DNA from: Hirundichthys speculiger
Lineage: Eukaryota; Chordata; Actinopteri; Beloniformes; Exocoetidae
Assembly (NCBI GenBank): GCA_018398805.1
Contig: JAGFBZ010000290.1
Span: 930,001 to 994,000, forward strand
Direction: 5' to 3'
Length of the DNA: 64,000 nucleotides
This document shows positions 13,131 through 37,505 of the stretch, piece by piece. A model generated the notes under the pieces. That model ran no database searches. It was not told the DNA's origin and saw only the letters and a list, made by a program, of their open reading frames with translations. The first letter of the stretch is position 1, and each line of letters starts with the position of its first letter. A program made the translations under genes and the position numbers.

Positions 13131-13917
13131 GTGAGAGAAATGCCTTTTTAAATGCTCTTCAGGAAACACACCACGGAAAAACAGATACACCAACCTCCAC
13201 TGTGCTTCCATGAGAGAAAAAGATCCAACAATGACAGATCCCCAACTTCCCTTTTTTTTTTTTATGTACCAACTAATTTAAACTCATGTTTGTTCTGGCA
13301 GTTACAGCTTGAAATCAACAATCAGCTAATAAATGCTGAAATCAGAAAGAGAAAAACAAACAAACAAACAAAAAAAACATATAGGCTGACAATTTACATT
13401 TCATTTTTATGCCACAACATGATAAAAAAATAGAAATTCCCTTTAATTAAAATTGATTTAAGGTGCTGTAAACCAATAACATGTGGAGATGCATAAAAAC
13501 AATAAAATACACCTTTATGTCATCATCATGAATGCATTATTCTACCCAACAGTTCTGTTCATTAAAACTGTTAAATGTTTACAGCCTTGATCCAAAAATC
13601 ACATTAAGAAATTGACAGCTGGCAGATGATTAAAAAAAAAAAAAAAAAAAAAGAAAAAGAAAAAAAAAGGAACCTTTCATGTTTATACATGTTTAGAACT
13701 TACACCTGAACAATTTTTGATTGAGATTATGGTTATTCACATTAAATCTTAAATCAGTAACCTTGTGCAGTCTTTCTGGCCGATTCCACCTGATGGCTAA
13801 GTGAGGAAGAAGACACCTTCTTCAGCCTACCTGCTGTAAATCTGGAACATATCTGATTTATATTTTGCAAAATAATCATTTAGGCAGCCATTTCCTTTAA
13901 TCCTGAGTTTCCAGCCT

Positions 13918-24337
<10,420 letters not shown>

Positions 24338-26150
24338 TCTCGCCCAGTTCACCTTGCTGGACAAACGCTTAAGAAACTGTGCTGTCGGCCGGAAAACACT
24401 ACAGTTTTCAACTTAAATATCTGCCAGAGCCCCGTCCTCAAGAGGTTGTTGTTGTTGTTGCAAAATCACTGACACTTTGCTTACAATTGAAGAGTCGCAG
24501 CGGACCACAGTCTTAGTGCACATGCGCACAAATAACTACCTATATAACCAAGTAGCTAACGAGTAAAGCAGACTTACGAACGTACATTTTTCATTTAAGA
24601 CCCCAGATAAGAGGGTTTTTCTTTTCTTTCAAAACATTACTACATGGATAATTTATCTGATGGTATGTATCTAGATTTTTAACATGTCATGAGTAGCTGG
24701 TTCGGGCTTTTATAGACTTATTATTCAACACGTTGCTAAGTCAACGAACGAGGAAGCACGCGACAGTTAACTCTCTTGCTCTTTATTGTTCTTTGTTTGT
24801 CTTTAGTTTCGTTTTCCCTTGTCATATGACCCGCCAGCTGCGAGCGTGCGCGTGAGACGCGAGGGAGCCAGGTACAGCTGTGCCATGTCCAAAAAGTATT
24901 TTGTCTATAAATAGAAGTTACAATTAGTCCTTGACTATGCTGTGTTAGCTTTGATAGAAGTTTTAAACAGAGATAAATACATGCCATCATTGAATGATGG
25001 CATGGATAATAAAAAAAAATACACTGTGATAAATGTTTGTATATTTAGAGTATTATTTATCATTATGTGGATATCTTCTTTATTTGTGTTGAATGATCAC
25101 ATACAGCTTCTGTGCCCTGCCAGAAAAAAGCACAGCCAGGTGTTACCATGGTCCATGTGGACCTGGAAGCCAGTGCTAATGAAATTGGTTTCACCTCCTG
25201 TGACAAGTCAAAATGTTTGCTGTGAAAAAGGCCTGTTCCAACATATCCTGCCACAGGTGTAGTTCAGCCTAATGTTTCGATGTATGCATACCACCCCACA
25301 AAATGTCCTTGAACAATTGTTTATGCTAACAATCCAACAATGTGTCTAGTGCTTTAAAGAAATCAAAATTATCATTATGCAACCCCACATCTGTCATTGC
25401 TGCTGCCTAAAATATTTTTGCACTGCTTAGTATTAAGTAGTGTGAATGTCTTACCCAAGTACTGAATATATGGTTGCGATTTTCAAAATTCACCCTGACT
25501 CTAAAATCTGCGTTCAACTAATCTGATTATATGTTACTGACTACATTCACATGGACAACAATCATCTGATTATTGACCTTAATCTAATTAATATAATATT
25601 CCAATTAAGATGTTTACATGAATTGATTTGGAAATATTTATTTCATAATCCGAGTTTACATGTTAAGAAACATAGTTCGATTAATGGGATGTCCCTTATG
25701 CCACTATGCCTTATGTTCACCGTTCCCTTCTGAATTTCAAATAACACCAAAAACAAGTTGACAAGTTGATGATACATGACACTGTTGAGAGTGTTTTGCT
25801 TCAGATCACTGACAGGTACTGTCATTCTGCAACTTATCCATGCAACAGTGAAGATCTCATGGGAATTAACTGATGCAGAATGGGAAAAAAATGTCCCTGT
25901 CCTGGAGATTGTTCACAGTTTTGTTTGATGCAGTTTTTCCTTTAGTAGCCATGTTTGATGTTGTTATAGAATGGTGCCACAAAATGCAATGAAATCTCTT
26001 GCTGGACATCATAATTAGATCAAAGTGTTTAGATGTCTTAAGAATGTGACTATGATCGCCATACTCCACACGTCTTAATCCGATCATTGCACTCCGATTA
26101 GGACCTCAATAGGGGCTACCCGAGTACCACGAAAATGGTATCCACTAAGC

Positions 26151-26473
26151 CAGTGGCCCCCAACCTTTGTTGCGCCACGGACCAGTTTAATGTCAGGCAA
26201 TATTTTCACGGACCAGTCTGTAAAATGTGTCACAGATAAATACAACAGAATAAAATGATACAACCAGCATAAAAACGGTGGTATTTTTGTACATATAATA
26301 ATAAATGTAAATCTACTGTGGATTCACGTGCAATTTTTCAAAGTAAATTATTTAGACTCGGATAATAAATCAAATGGTAATAATGAAAGTTATTTATTTT
26401 TTTCCTCTGCGGCCCGGTACCAAATGATACACGGACCGGTACCGGGCCGGGCCCCGGTGGTTAGGGACACCTG
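26151..26473. mobile_element. hAT MITE (323 bp) with near-perfect 8-bp TSD
   Basis: Starts CAGTGGCCCCCAACCTTTGT and GCGCCACGGACCAGTTTAAT, the wording of a widespread vertebrate hAT MITE. It ends in CCGGGCCCCGGTGGTTAGGG followed by ACACCTG. Flanks are CACTAAGC (26143-26150) and CACTAAGT (26474-26481), 7 of 8 identical. No coding capacity. Confidence 0.88.
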
Positions 26474-29400
26474 CACTAAGTGACAGCACCAGTCAAAACC
26501 AATCATTACCGCTGCATTTGGGGCTTTTGGAAGATATGAAAACTTCTGGTTTTGAAAAAAACAAGACCAAACTACCATTGATTTGGAAGGCATTGATTTA
26601 GCTCGAGGGTAAAGACAAAACTGGGAGGAATATCGACGTGCTGAACCTCACAAGAAATTCCAGACTATGTTCTTATCATTTTGTCAAGGAAAAGATCATC
26701 ACTGAATGGTGGGACAAATGTCCTGTTTACTTTGCCTGAGGAAGAATATGAGCTCTGCTCCCTTACACATCATATTCAGTGTTAGTTGTGTAGCCACTAT
26801 TAGATTAAGGTCGCTGTTTAAATGGTTGTTTCTTAATCCAACTAGTTGCTTGTCAACGACAAGATAAGGGCATTGCTCATAACTACAACTGCTGGGGTCC
26901 TCTGAAGTGATTTTACATAGCATGAGAAACTGCATTCATCCAAGGAAAGAAGCAATGCCCTGATTTTGATTGCGATTGACCAAAAGACACGCGTTGAGTT
27001 CCACCAAAAATGCATAATTGTAAAGTGGATATTGACAGTTCTGAAAGTCTTGTGAGTGACATACCATGATTCAAAATGGGGACTGTCCCCAAAAAGACCC
27101 AATTTGTAGCTATGTTAATCAGAGTATTGCCCTAACCTGATTAAGATCTGAGTGTTGTGGTCCATGAAATGCCAAAAATATTAACCAAACCTGTGATACT
27201 TTGATTACTGAGCCAAAAAGACCATATAACATTAAGAGGTTCCAATAGATGAACCTCAGATCACCCACAATAATGCCCTTTTCAGAACCATTTTTTGTTT
27301 ACTTCAGTTTTGTCTGTTATTTACTTTTGTGTTTCTTATGAGAGAGTGATTTCATTAACCTTCTCTGTGGGGGGAAATTTTTCTTTCACTCGTCTGTTGA
27401 AACGGGTTAGAGGGTCAGCCTGCCTCTCATGCTGTTTGCGTGTGGGTGTCACTGTGTCCTGATAGGTCTGTGGTTAAAGAGCTTATTTTAGCAGGCAGAC
27501 ACTTAAGGGAAGTGCTGAAGGATTTGATCTCCATAGTAACCATGACACAGACTGACTCATCTCCTTGACAGACCATAATAAGCACTCATCTGAAAAAGGA
27601 ACTGAAGAGGTATTAGTCACGAGGTGTCATTAGTGTCATTCCACTGTGTTTGTGTGGAAGTGTGAATGTGTGTGATTGCAGTAGTTGGGAAACATGTGTA
27701 AGTTATTTCATTTATGTGATTTTTAAGCGTGTGTGTATGTGTTCCTGAGCAATAACGCTAACCGAGAAGTGGGAAGCAGGGAGATGGGGAAGATGGCTGA
27801 ACCTGCTAAGCCTATAAGAGTGTCTTATTGACAGTTGTGTTTCAATCTTGATATTGTTCTCGCTTCCACAGGCAGGAAATTAAAACTCAAGTAACTTTGA
27901 GTTCTGATTTGGTCTCTACTTGCTCAGATTCATCTCTGCCTCTGTCAAATTGTGTTCTTTTTTTATCAAGCCTTTCTGTTGTTTTTTTTTTTTTTTTTTT
28001 TTTACTTCCTGTCAATGTTTTGTCTCCTGTTGTGTTATTAAATTTCATGTGGATTTTTCTCAACTAGCATCTAGAAGCTAAAATTCTGATTCCTGTTTCA
28101 CACTGATGCACTTGAATATTTAAAAAAGAAAAATGAAAAAAGTGTCATAGTATTATTATTATTATTATTATTTGATGATATCAAACATTTAAAGCCTAAC
28201 TTCATGCTGGTTGATGTGTGTGAATGTGTAAGCACAAGTACATCTCCATCTCTGTGCAGTTATTCAGTCTCACCTCGTCAAAAAGTAATTCCAAATACAA
28301 GGCAGTGGCCAGATCAGACTGCTCTGTCTTGTATTTTGTACAGGTTAATGATACATTTATGCAAATATCAATTCAGCTTGAGTACGTAAAATCAGTACAG
28401 GTGCAGCAAGAGTATTTTTTGAAACAGTCCTCAGTTCAAACTGGTTAAGTTGAGTTAAATTTGATAATTACCTGATGACACCAGACTAAACATCCTTTAG
28501 CACGCTGTTTGAAAGCAGTCAGGCTCTTTGTGCTGTTTATATAAAGTATATTTGAATTTGAATATTTCCACTGTTTTAGTTTAATTTGATTGGAGGTTGA
28601 TGATTATTTGAACAGCAAAGAGGGTTCTTAATCGTTCAAAGTGTGCCCATCTGCACTGATCAGACAGAAACAACCTTTCATGATGTTTTTGGTGTAGATG
28701 GAGCCTTTTCATCATAGAGTAGGGTTAGCCACTTCAGCCTGGCGTTAATGTGACATCCTTCACATTTAGATGAAGTCCTCTGGAGAGGCTTTATGGTCAG
28801 TTACCACAGCAGCATGCATACTCTACTTTCAAGAAAAGATGAGCAGAGTGGAAAGAAAATGTCTTCCATCTTTCTAGGACATACGTCCATGCCTGCACAA
28901 GCCAACTGTGCACCTGCGTGCTGAAAATGTACATGTCAGTATATGCGAACATGCTTGTTTCTCTATCAATATAATTATATCTTAGTTTCTCCACCTAAAT
29001 CTTATTCTAACCCAAAACTATGTCTTCATCTAAAAAAGAAAAACCTGTGGTGATTTCAGTTTGGTTGCCATAGTAGTTATTGTTGAGTCAGTTTAAAGTC
29101 CTCACAGAGATGTAAAAATGCAAACAAAAATGTGAAACTCTCTGTTAACCACTTGGTGGTCATGACACCTCTTGCCCACACAAACGTTTATATTTAGGGG
29201 CCATCTGTCTACACTAAACCCATTGTGTACATATTGAGAACTTTGACTATATTAAATGTATGTTGTCATGCTTTTTTTAACTCATTATATTATCTGATTC
29301 CAGATCCAGAATCATCAGATTTATATTCTTTATTAGTCCCTATGCTGAATGTAAATTTTCTAAAAAAAAACATGCATTTGGGGATGAGCAGCAGCGTTGA

Positions 29401-29573
29401 GTATGTGGGTTGCGCCAATGAAAGATTTGCCAAATCTTCTCTGCCAATGCCAAATAACTTTGTTGTTGTTTTTACTATTGACTCATGTTTTGAGCTTCTG
29501 GTTCCAATCTCATTGGTAATCTGAAACAATCTCAATGTAGAAAATGAAATCTCAATGCAAAATGAAATTGGGC

Positions 29574-29930
29574 CAGTGGCAATCCCATATCTTCACAGTC
29601 TGGAACCAAAGTCTATCCTCCAACATGACAAGGTCCCCCCCCACGAAGCAGGGTTTATCAGATGACTTCTAGAATTTGAGAGTGGAGAGGATGCAATGGC
29701 CTGCCAGCAGTCCTGACCTTAACAACATTGAACACTTGTGGGGTCATCTTGGGCGTGCTGTTCGTGCCAGGGGAACCAACACAACCATGTTGGCAGACTT
29801 GCAACAAATCCTGGTAGAAGAATGGGATGCCATCCTACAGTAGTGTGCTACCAGGCTGGTGACCAGCATTAGGAGGAGGTGCCAGGCTGCTGTGGCTGTG
29901 TAGGGTTCTTCCACATGTTACTGAGGCTCC
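29574..29930 (+). pseudogene. Tc1-like transposase C-terminal relic
   Basis: In broken frames it reads PYLHSLEPKSILQHDKVPPH, later DLNNIEHLWGHLGRAVRARG, and ILVEEWDAILQ, matching the end of a fish Tc1 transposase with its second Asp (QHD) and the Glu of IEHLW. Several internal stops and frameshifts are present. No terminal repeats recognised. Confidence 0.82.
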
Positions 29931-32351
29931 TGTTTGTTAAATTTGTACATTTAAATTGTTACATTGTCATTTAAGCCTGGCTTCAATCATCCAATCCACC
30001 AAACAAGGGTCAACAACAAAAATAAATGCTATTTGTCAATGTCCAATAAGATTTGGCAAATCTTTCATGGGTGCAACACATTCTCAGCTCTGCTGCTCAT
30101 CCCATAAATTCATGTTCCTTACAAATGTGTCACCATTTAGTTGGGAAGTAAACAGGCTTTCCAACAAGCTAATCTTTATTGCCAAGTTGTTGCTACAACA
30201 AAGACATAAACTGCCAAACACAAGTTTTCTTACCTTTTCCTCAAAGAACATGAATCTGTGGAAGAAGGTGGCCAGGTTCAATTTTTCATGCTTTCTAGTG
30301 CATCGTGTGAAAGATGCACGCGTGTGTATCATTTCAAATGGCCAAAAAATGGCAACAGGATGTTCTGAGAGAAAGAGGTAAGTCAGTCTGTTATGAGTCA
30401 GAGTGGTTTTGGCATAATAAGGAAAATATACCACATAAGGAGGTGGTGTTGGTGTTGTGGCTGATCATTGTAAATTAAAAACAAAAAAATAAACAATTTT
30501 TCCACAGTTTAACTTTAGCAATGTTGAGTTGAAACATTGTATAGTGAAGGACATTAATGATTAAAAAGGAGATTACGAAACTACCAGTAGAGTGACAAAT
30601 TCTAAATGAGCCAGAATAGTAATTTGTTGTCTGACGGTCTGAGGGAGGAGTTCAAGAGTTTTAGCAGTTTTCAGGAAAGACTCTCAGTGGTGCTCTGCTG
30701 GGCCTCTCCTCTCTGTGGAGTTATGCTTGACCTGAATGTGTCCACGTGCTTAACCAGTTAGTCATGGACAAGGTGGGAGATACTGTTCATGATGAAGCAA
30801 ACACAGTGCTGCTACATTTATGAATCAGCTTATATTCATATTACTGAAGCACGAGAACCTCTTTTTGAGGATTCATGATCTGAGTGCAAAATCCAAACAA
30901 TTTCAATACAACTAGTGTCAAAATGCAGCATCATAAGGTAAAGAGAGTAACTAGTGATGTTTGTGATACTCGCAGGCTCTTCTGATCTGAGATTTGAGTC
31001 AGCTGTGCTTATATTTGGTCATTAAATCAGTAACATTTCCCAGGAAATCAACATGCATTTGAGAATTCTGCAGGAGCACATGGAGGGAAATATCAATGCA
31101 GTCATGATACTTGAATAATTCGTCAGTGACTCAGGAGAGCACACACATGTCTGTTAACATACAAGCTCTTGTCCAGACAGCCTCTGGTGCAAAAACAACC
31201 TGCTGTTAGTTTTCTACTTTCTGTTGTATTCTTGCTTTTTGATTATTTGCTTGTCAACCTTTTCATCTACTTGAATAGAGGGCCATTTACAACAATTTGG
31301 TGGTTTCATTTTGGAAAGAGCAATTTCTCTACTGAGAGGCCTGTAAATGCAGCATTGAGATAAGTGAGAGAAGGACACAAAGGAAGCTGACATGAGGAGA
31401 CCTGGATGATGGGTAATTTCACTGTCTTGACCTGCGTGCCTTCAGTTAAATGAATGAAATGTTTGTTTCTTTTTTCCATTCAGGGCTGATTCATCGTGGA
31501 GCCAGGCCACTGTGTCATACTGACGGCCGTGTGACAGCGAAGGAGATGGAAGGGGATGCAAATATTACAGAGGCTGTCAAGGTGCTGGCATGAAGCTTCA
31601 ACTGACTGGGTTGGCGTGTAGGCCACAGACTGGGAGGCTGGGAGCTGTCTAACACTGAAAGCTGTGTGACCATGTATACTGAAAACCTAATGTGGTAAAA
31701 ATCTTATTTCTCTAGAGTAAAGCTACAATGAACCATCTTCTTTTATATGAGGAAAAAAGAATAAAAAGAAAAGAAAACGGAAGACTTTGAAGAAATCTGA
31801 TCCATTTTGCTGGAAGTTATTTCCACGTAAGTCAAATCCAGTGCTGAAAAAGTTAACATGACAAGTTAGTTAAACAATGCAGTAGACATGCAGTAGTCAA
31901 CTAATTGAAAGTTTTTGAGTTTGAGTTGAATGGAAAATGAAATGCAATTTCTGTTCCTGAGTTCTTTGATTCAAAAAAAAAAAAACTAATGTAACATAAC
32001 CTTTTCATTCTGTGATGTTTGACAGGTTAACATTTAAATATGGCAGGACTCATTATCAATGGAAAAAGAGCTGAGGTTTGTTTGGTGACACAGATACAGT
32101 TTTTACAACAGAAATAGTGATTATACAAAGAAGTAAACAAAAAATGAATAAATAAATACAACAAAAAGCTGAAATAGTTTGATAGAATGTTAGAATATAG
32201 ACTGATTTAAAAAAAATCACTTTGTAAAACTGCAATATTTATAAGTGTTTCATTTGTATTCATTTATAAATGTATGACATGTTAGTAGAGCATTGTTCCA
32301 GATTCAAAGAAATCTATGCATTTCTATATAATTCACTTATATTCACTTATA

Positions 32352-33081
32352 GGGCCCGGTCTTACACCTCCTGCTAGCCGCTACCCACTACCCGCTACCC
32401 GCAAAATGCTGATTTAGGAACCTCCGCCAACCGCTAATGCAATCTTCCGCTCCCTAAAGCCACTACCCATTATGCCGACTCCCTTACTCACATTGTAGGC
32501 GCGGTAATGGGTGTGTCTTTTGCGCTTTCCACAAACTCGGTATCTTGTGGTTAGGATAGAGGGTAGCGGGTGGTTAGACCACCCGCTACCCTCTATCCTA
32601 AACCCGCGAGATATCAGTACCGCAAGATACCGAGTTTGTGGAAAGCGCAACCGGCATGTCGGCGCGTAAAAGAGCGCGTCCAAATCACGTCATTGCACGT
32701 CCACCTAGTCACACGTTGACGTGCACAAACGGCTCTACCTCTCGATTACACAACACTGGATTACTTGCATATGTTTTTATTCTCTTAAGGGCAGAGGATG
32801 TCTGTACAGCTGTGGCATGATCTCATTCAGATGTTTGCTGTGGAGCAAACGAGGAGATCACAGAACACTGTTGTGGAGTTTCTTGTTCTGTGCGCCTATC
32901 CCTCCGACCCTCTCCTTGTGCTTGGCGCACCTGAGATGCGCTCAGTGGTAGAAAGTAGTTGTCATCATACCTGTTCCTCTGGCTCAACGCTCATCCAATG
33001 ATCCATTCTGCAGTATTTTAAAAAGCACATCAGCACAGCCGCTCCCAGCAGCTTTAGGAGGTTTGGCGGAAGATCGGGCCC
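32352..33081. mobile_element. GGGCCC-ended repeat element (about 730 bp) with central hairpin
   Basis: Ends are inverted relatives: GGGCCCGGTCTTACACCTCC on the left and the reverse complement of GGGCCCGATCTTCCGCCAAA on the right. Related pieces occur at 55946-56286 and 63121-63508 (with GGGCCC ends) and 37350-37505. Inside lies a nested hairpin (32521-32649). A 67-codon frame at 32798-33001 has no recognised domain. I infer a non-autonomous DNA transposon of unassigned family. Confidence 0.6.
32521..32649. repeat. Nested perfect inverted repeat (hairpin)
   Basis: Outer arms of 27 bases (32521-32547 and 32623-32649) are exact reverse complements. Inside, 23-base arms (32551-32573 and 32579-32601) are also exact, around a TTAGA loop. 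The linkers differ in length (3 and 21 bases). Confidence 0.95.
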
Positions 33082-33208
33082 TTAGACTTCTGGAGAGACT
33101 TCATGGTCAGTTTGTGAGGATTCATTTACCACATAATTCATTTCAATTCAATCGCTCAAAAGTATTTGGATAAAGTGACAAAACCACAAATACAACCACA
33201 AGTCCTTT

Positions 33209-33790
33209 TCAGCCAATGACTGCGTGAAGTCTGGATCCCACGGACATCACTAAAATCTGGTTTTCTTCCCTGCAGATGCTCTGCCAGGCCTTCACTGCAG
33301 CCACCTCCAGTTGTTGCTGTTCTGTGAGTCGTTCTGCCTTCAGTTTCATCTTCTGTAACTGAAAGCGATGGTTAAGATCAAACGACTGACTTGGCCTTTG
33401 AAGAAGAGTAATTTTTTTTTTTTTTTTTTTTTTTGCCTCCAAAAAATCTTGAGTTTCTTTTCCAATATGTTTAGGGTCATTATCAATTTCCACCGTGAAG
33501 CCCCATTGAATCAGTTGTGTAGTATTTGGAAGAATGTGAGTAGAAAGTATGACCCTACAAGCTATCTTGCCAATGCTTGAGATTGCTAATAAACCTGTTC
33601 CATTGACAGTCATACATGTACTTGACTTCAGACTGCCTCCACCATGTTTAACACATGATGTGGTATGTTTTGGATCAGGATCTGTCCTTGCCTTCTCCAT
33701 ACCTTTCAAGGTTTATCTTTGCTTTATCTGGCTCCAGAATATGAGTTATTTTTTGTTGTTGTTGTCGTTGTTGTTGTTTTCTGGCAAAAT
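33209..33790 (-). pseudogene. Tc1/mariner-type transposase relic
   Basis: Reads TTSCVKHGGGSLKSSTCM, VNGTGLLAI, EIDNDPKHIGKETQDFLEAK and then LLQRPSQSFDLNHRF, KLKAERLTEQQQLEVAAVKAW. These match fish Tc1 transposases with DNDPKHTAK and [11 protein letters not shown]. The last catalytic Glu position reads differently (HRFQL) and a poly-A tract codes a long Lys run. It is a dead copy. Confidence 0.85.
33413..33434. repeat. Poly(T) run inside the Tc1 relic
   Basis: A run of about 22 T (plus strand). In the minus-strand frame of the dead transposase it becomes a string of Lys codons. Confidence 0.9.
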
Positions 33791-36700
33791 CTAGTCTGTT
33801 CTTACACCATCTTAGTACACATCTAGTGATTCATCAAGTCTAGACCTTTGATTTGCTTTATTTGCCCTGAAGTAATGAGGGAATTGAGCACTCATGGCCA
33901 AAAACTTCAATCAACTGTCTAAATACTTTTAGCCTCTATGAATATAGGTGCTTTGCTTGAAACGTAAGTTATTACTAAATAGTAAAAGTCATTTTCATGA
34001 GCCCTCTAAATCAAAGCTGAGATACTAGATTCTATACTTTGGTCACATCTTAACTTATTTTATTTCACAACTATTTTGGCAGTGTATAAAGGCAAAATCA
34101 TCCAAATTCCTTCACTGTCCAAATACTGTAGCTACAGATGATCGTTCTTAACTGTGAAGTACACAGAGTTTATATTTACATTGTTAAAACTTTCTTATTA
34201 TACAAGAAAAAATAAGCACTACAAGACAAAGTCAAACAGTTTTTTTTAATAATAATAATTCAAAGGTACTTTGTTGTACAATTACACAATGATTATCAAT
34301 GGCAAAAAAAGATTAAAAACAAAAATTGCTTTTGTTTGCTATTCCCATACCACAAGACTTACAAAAAAGACATGTCAATATTATTCAGAGCTGCAAATTA
34401 AAGTTGAAGAATGGGCTGTGACTTTTTTTTTCCCAGTTTCAGTAAGCTACTTTTTTGCTGCCCAGCAGGTGGGCATTGGACTGGAATAAATCCAGCTATG
34501 GTGACTTTTAAAAATCCACCTGTTAAAATACTGTGGCAGCGTGTGCGAAGAAACATAACCCACAAAAGACTGAATTACTACTCTTAACCGATGCAGCTTT
34601 CAGCTGCCTCTTTTCGCACAGGCTTCCAGAGGCTTGTGATTCTGTACTTCCTGCCTTTCACCTTGCTTTTGTTCATCAGGTTTTCCCACTTAAGACAGAA
34701 AGAGTAAAAGCACAAATAGGATGTACAGACAGACAAAGCACAGAAGAGTGGGAGGTACATGATAGGAGGAGAAACACCGGCCACCTTCCTTGAGCAGATG
34801 TCTAAGTAGGGGTGCCTGCAAAGAATTTGATGGTGTTTTGGTGTTTGTTTTTTTTTTCTTTCTTTTTTAATTAATCCATGTATCAGATTATTAGGAGCAA
34901 TTGGCATCCTTAATTACACTCCCACTCTCCTTATGCTTTACTTTTCCCACTGGCCACAGATCCGACCAGAGAAGTGCCTCCATGACAGAAACCGTGGGCC
35001 AGTTGGAAGAGGAGAGAGATATAAATTGATTAGAAGATGACAAGGACTCTTGTCTCCATATATGTAAATGAGTAATTGAAATATCCATTATAAACTACCA
35101 TCCTCCATTACACCAGAATACAGTAAAGCATCAGATTACATTCTGCAGCTCTGAAAACTAGGAAAAAATAAATAAAAATAAGGAAAAACAGCTTTAAAAG
35201 CTTTAAAAAGTACAATTCAATTTTCAACAATTAATGGGATGATCAACAGTACCCCATTTCCTTCAAAAACAAAACAAAACAAAAAAAACAAATTTAAGCT
35301 ATTTTTTAATGTTTTTAAGATATTGGCACTGTTTTACTGCTTTATTAACATTTTAAATTCAGCAATCCCTGTGCATGTAACTTCTATTTAGTGACTATCC
35401 GCCCTATCAAAAAGAAAAAGAAAATGCACCAGCACTTTTAACAATAAAAGAAAATAAAGAGAAGAAGAAAGTTGGCACTAAATGGAGGAGTTGATGATAA
35501 AACTAGTGTGATGGGCTCCAGCAGTGGAGCCTGGAAAGGCTGCCGTGTAAGCCTGACTTTGTTGTCATTTATTTTTACATAAGTATCTAGTAAAAGTTTA
35601 TCACAGAATTTATGGACTAGTGATTATCTCCTAGGATTGAATAAACACTTTCAAATGGATATAGGAAAAAAATATAGGTTATCAAATTCTATACGTTCAT
35701 TATGGGGAATTTCCACTTCTGTTTCATTACTTTGATGGTGACCTCTCAGATAAGCTCAGCTCAATTAAGGTTTAAAGATAAATCTGGTCTGTAAAGAGAC
35801 TAGAAAACAACATACAGCTTTAATTTATATGTAGTTGAGGTGCCTTTGTCCAGAATAAGTTAAATTTGTTTTCCTGCCCAAGCTGTCCGCCTCAGAAATG
35901 ATTCAACACACATACATTCTCTTACAAGCTTGTGAAGGATCACAATAAATGAAACTAGTAATTAAGCAAGATAGTCGGTATGATCTCAAATGAGCAGTAA
36001 GAATATCAATTCTATAACCAAAATGCATCTTATTTATATCACTAACACTATCGTCAAAGACTCTACCGAGGACAGAATTGTATTAATGGTATTTATGAGG
36101 ACTTTGCTCAACTCTGTGTCCACTGCAGCGATCCAAACATATGAGAAACTAATTTTTTCCTGCTTCCTCAAACAATTTTTTTTAATTTAAATTTCTTCCA
36201 AACAGAAATATGGAAATTAAATTTTGTCTTTCTTTACAAGCTGTTACAGCTGTTCTGTCTGTAAACCAGTTAAATCCCCCCCCCCCCAAAAAAAAAAAAC
36301 CAATACATAGATGCTTAACAACTTATCTCACTTTCCTACAAATCTTCAAAATGTATTAATGAATACTCAATTTCTCTCATTTCTAAGCACTTTATAGTAA
36401 ACATCTGAGCTTTTTTTTTTTTTTAACTGACTTTTCTCTCCTCTGCAGTATGTAGCCCACATTTACCACAGTCCTGTTACTCTACTGGCATCAAAACACA
36501 CACGCACCTTGCTTGGTTATAAAAGCAACATTCACATCAGCAGCTTCATACAAACATACAAAAATACTGTTGATAATCTTTAAGACACAGAGTCGCCATA
36601 CTCAAGGCCTTGGGGTTCCTTAATCTACGCTTGGCAGCAAAGGTAGATTCATAAAACATCTCCAAAAAGACAAGGCTCAGGGCACTAATATACATCTCCA

Positions 36701-37349
36701 GATGATTTGTTCAACACAGTCTAGAGTCTAAATACCTTTAGTTTATTTTGCTTTTAAATTAAAAATCCAGCTAGAAATTTATTTGGACAATTTGGAAATA
36801 GTTTCCGTTCTTCAAGGAAAACGTACCTTCCACTGGAGTCTATAAAAGATCAGCTTACAGTTTAACATCACACTTAGTCTAAAATAAATCTTTTCAACTG
36901 CAACATTTTTGCTAAATAATATGATAATGTGCATGTAAACAACAATGGAGAACTTATTTAATTAAACTAAGAGGAAATGTGAGAATTTCCAAATGTATCA
37001 GCAATTCGTGACATCTGCCGACTGAAACTTACAAAGTTGTTCATCATTAAACTAACTGACTGTCAGAGGGAGCTTTAAGGACACTAGCTGCCCTGACAGT
37101 GTACACAACAGTATGCCTATGTGGTGTTTACACTGTAAACATAGTTCTGTTGTTCTGAATCAAATCAAACAAGTTATTTGCAGCTCCAGAGTCACAGCAA
37201 TTCCTGAACCAGTTGTGAATCCACGCACATGTGCAGCCTTAGCCTTAGACAAATGACAAAACAAAACAAATTGTATGAGTGATGAAATGCTTTTTTTGTC
37301 AACTGGCAGCTACAACTGGTAAATCACTGTCCAACTAACCCTGAACCCT

Positions 37350-37505
37350 ACTCCACATCTTCCCTAAAGCCGCTACCCTCAAACTGCTATGGAGCGTCTT
37401 TTCATCCAGATCAGAGCAGCTCTCGTGCGCAGCTCGTCTGGGACTCTGCTGTAGAGCTTCCTCCTCTTCCTCCTCCTCCTCCTCTGCACTGATATATACA
37501 TATAA
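37350..37505. repeat. Dispersed repeat piece similar to 63350-63508
   Basis: CTTCCCTAAAGCCGCTACCC, then CTATGGAGCGTCTTTTCA and GCAGCTCGTCTGGGACTCTG, then TCCTCCTC runs and CTGATATATACATA, are shared almost word for word with 63350-63508. Confidence 0.85.
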
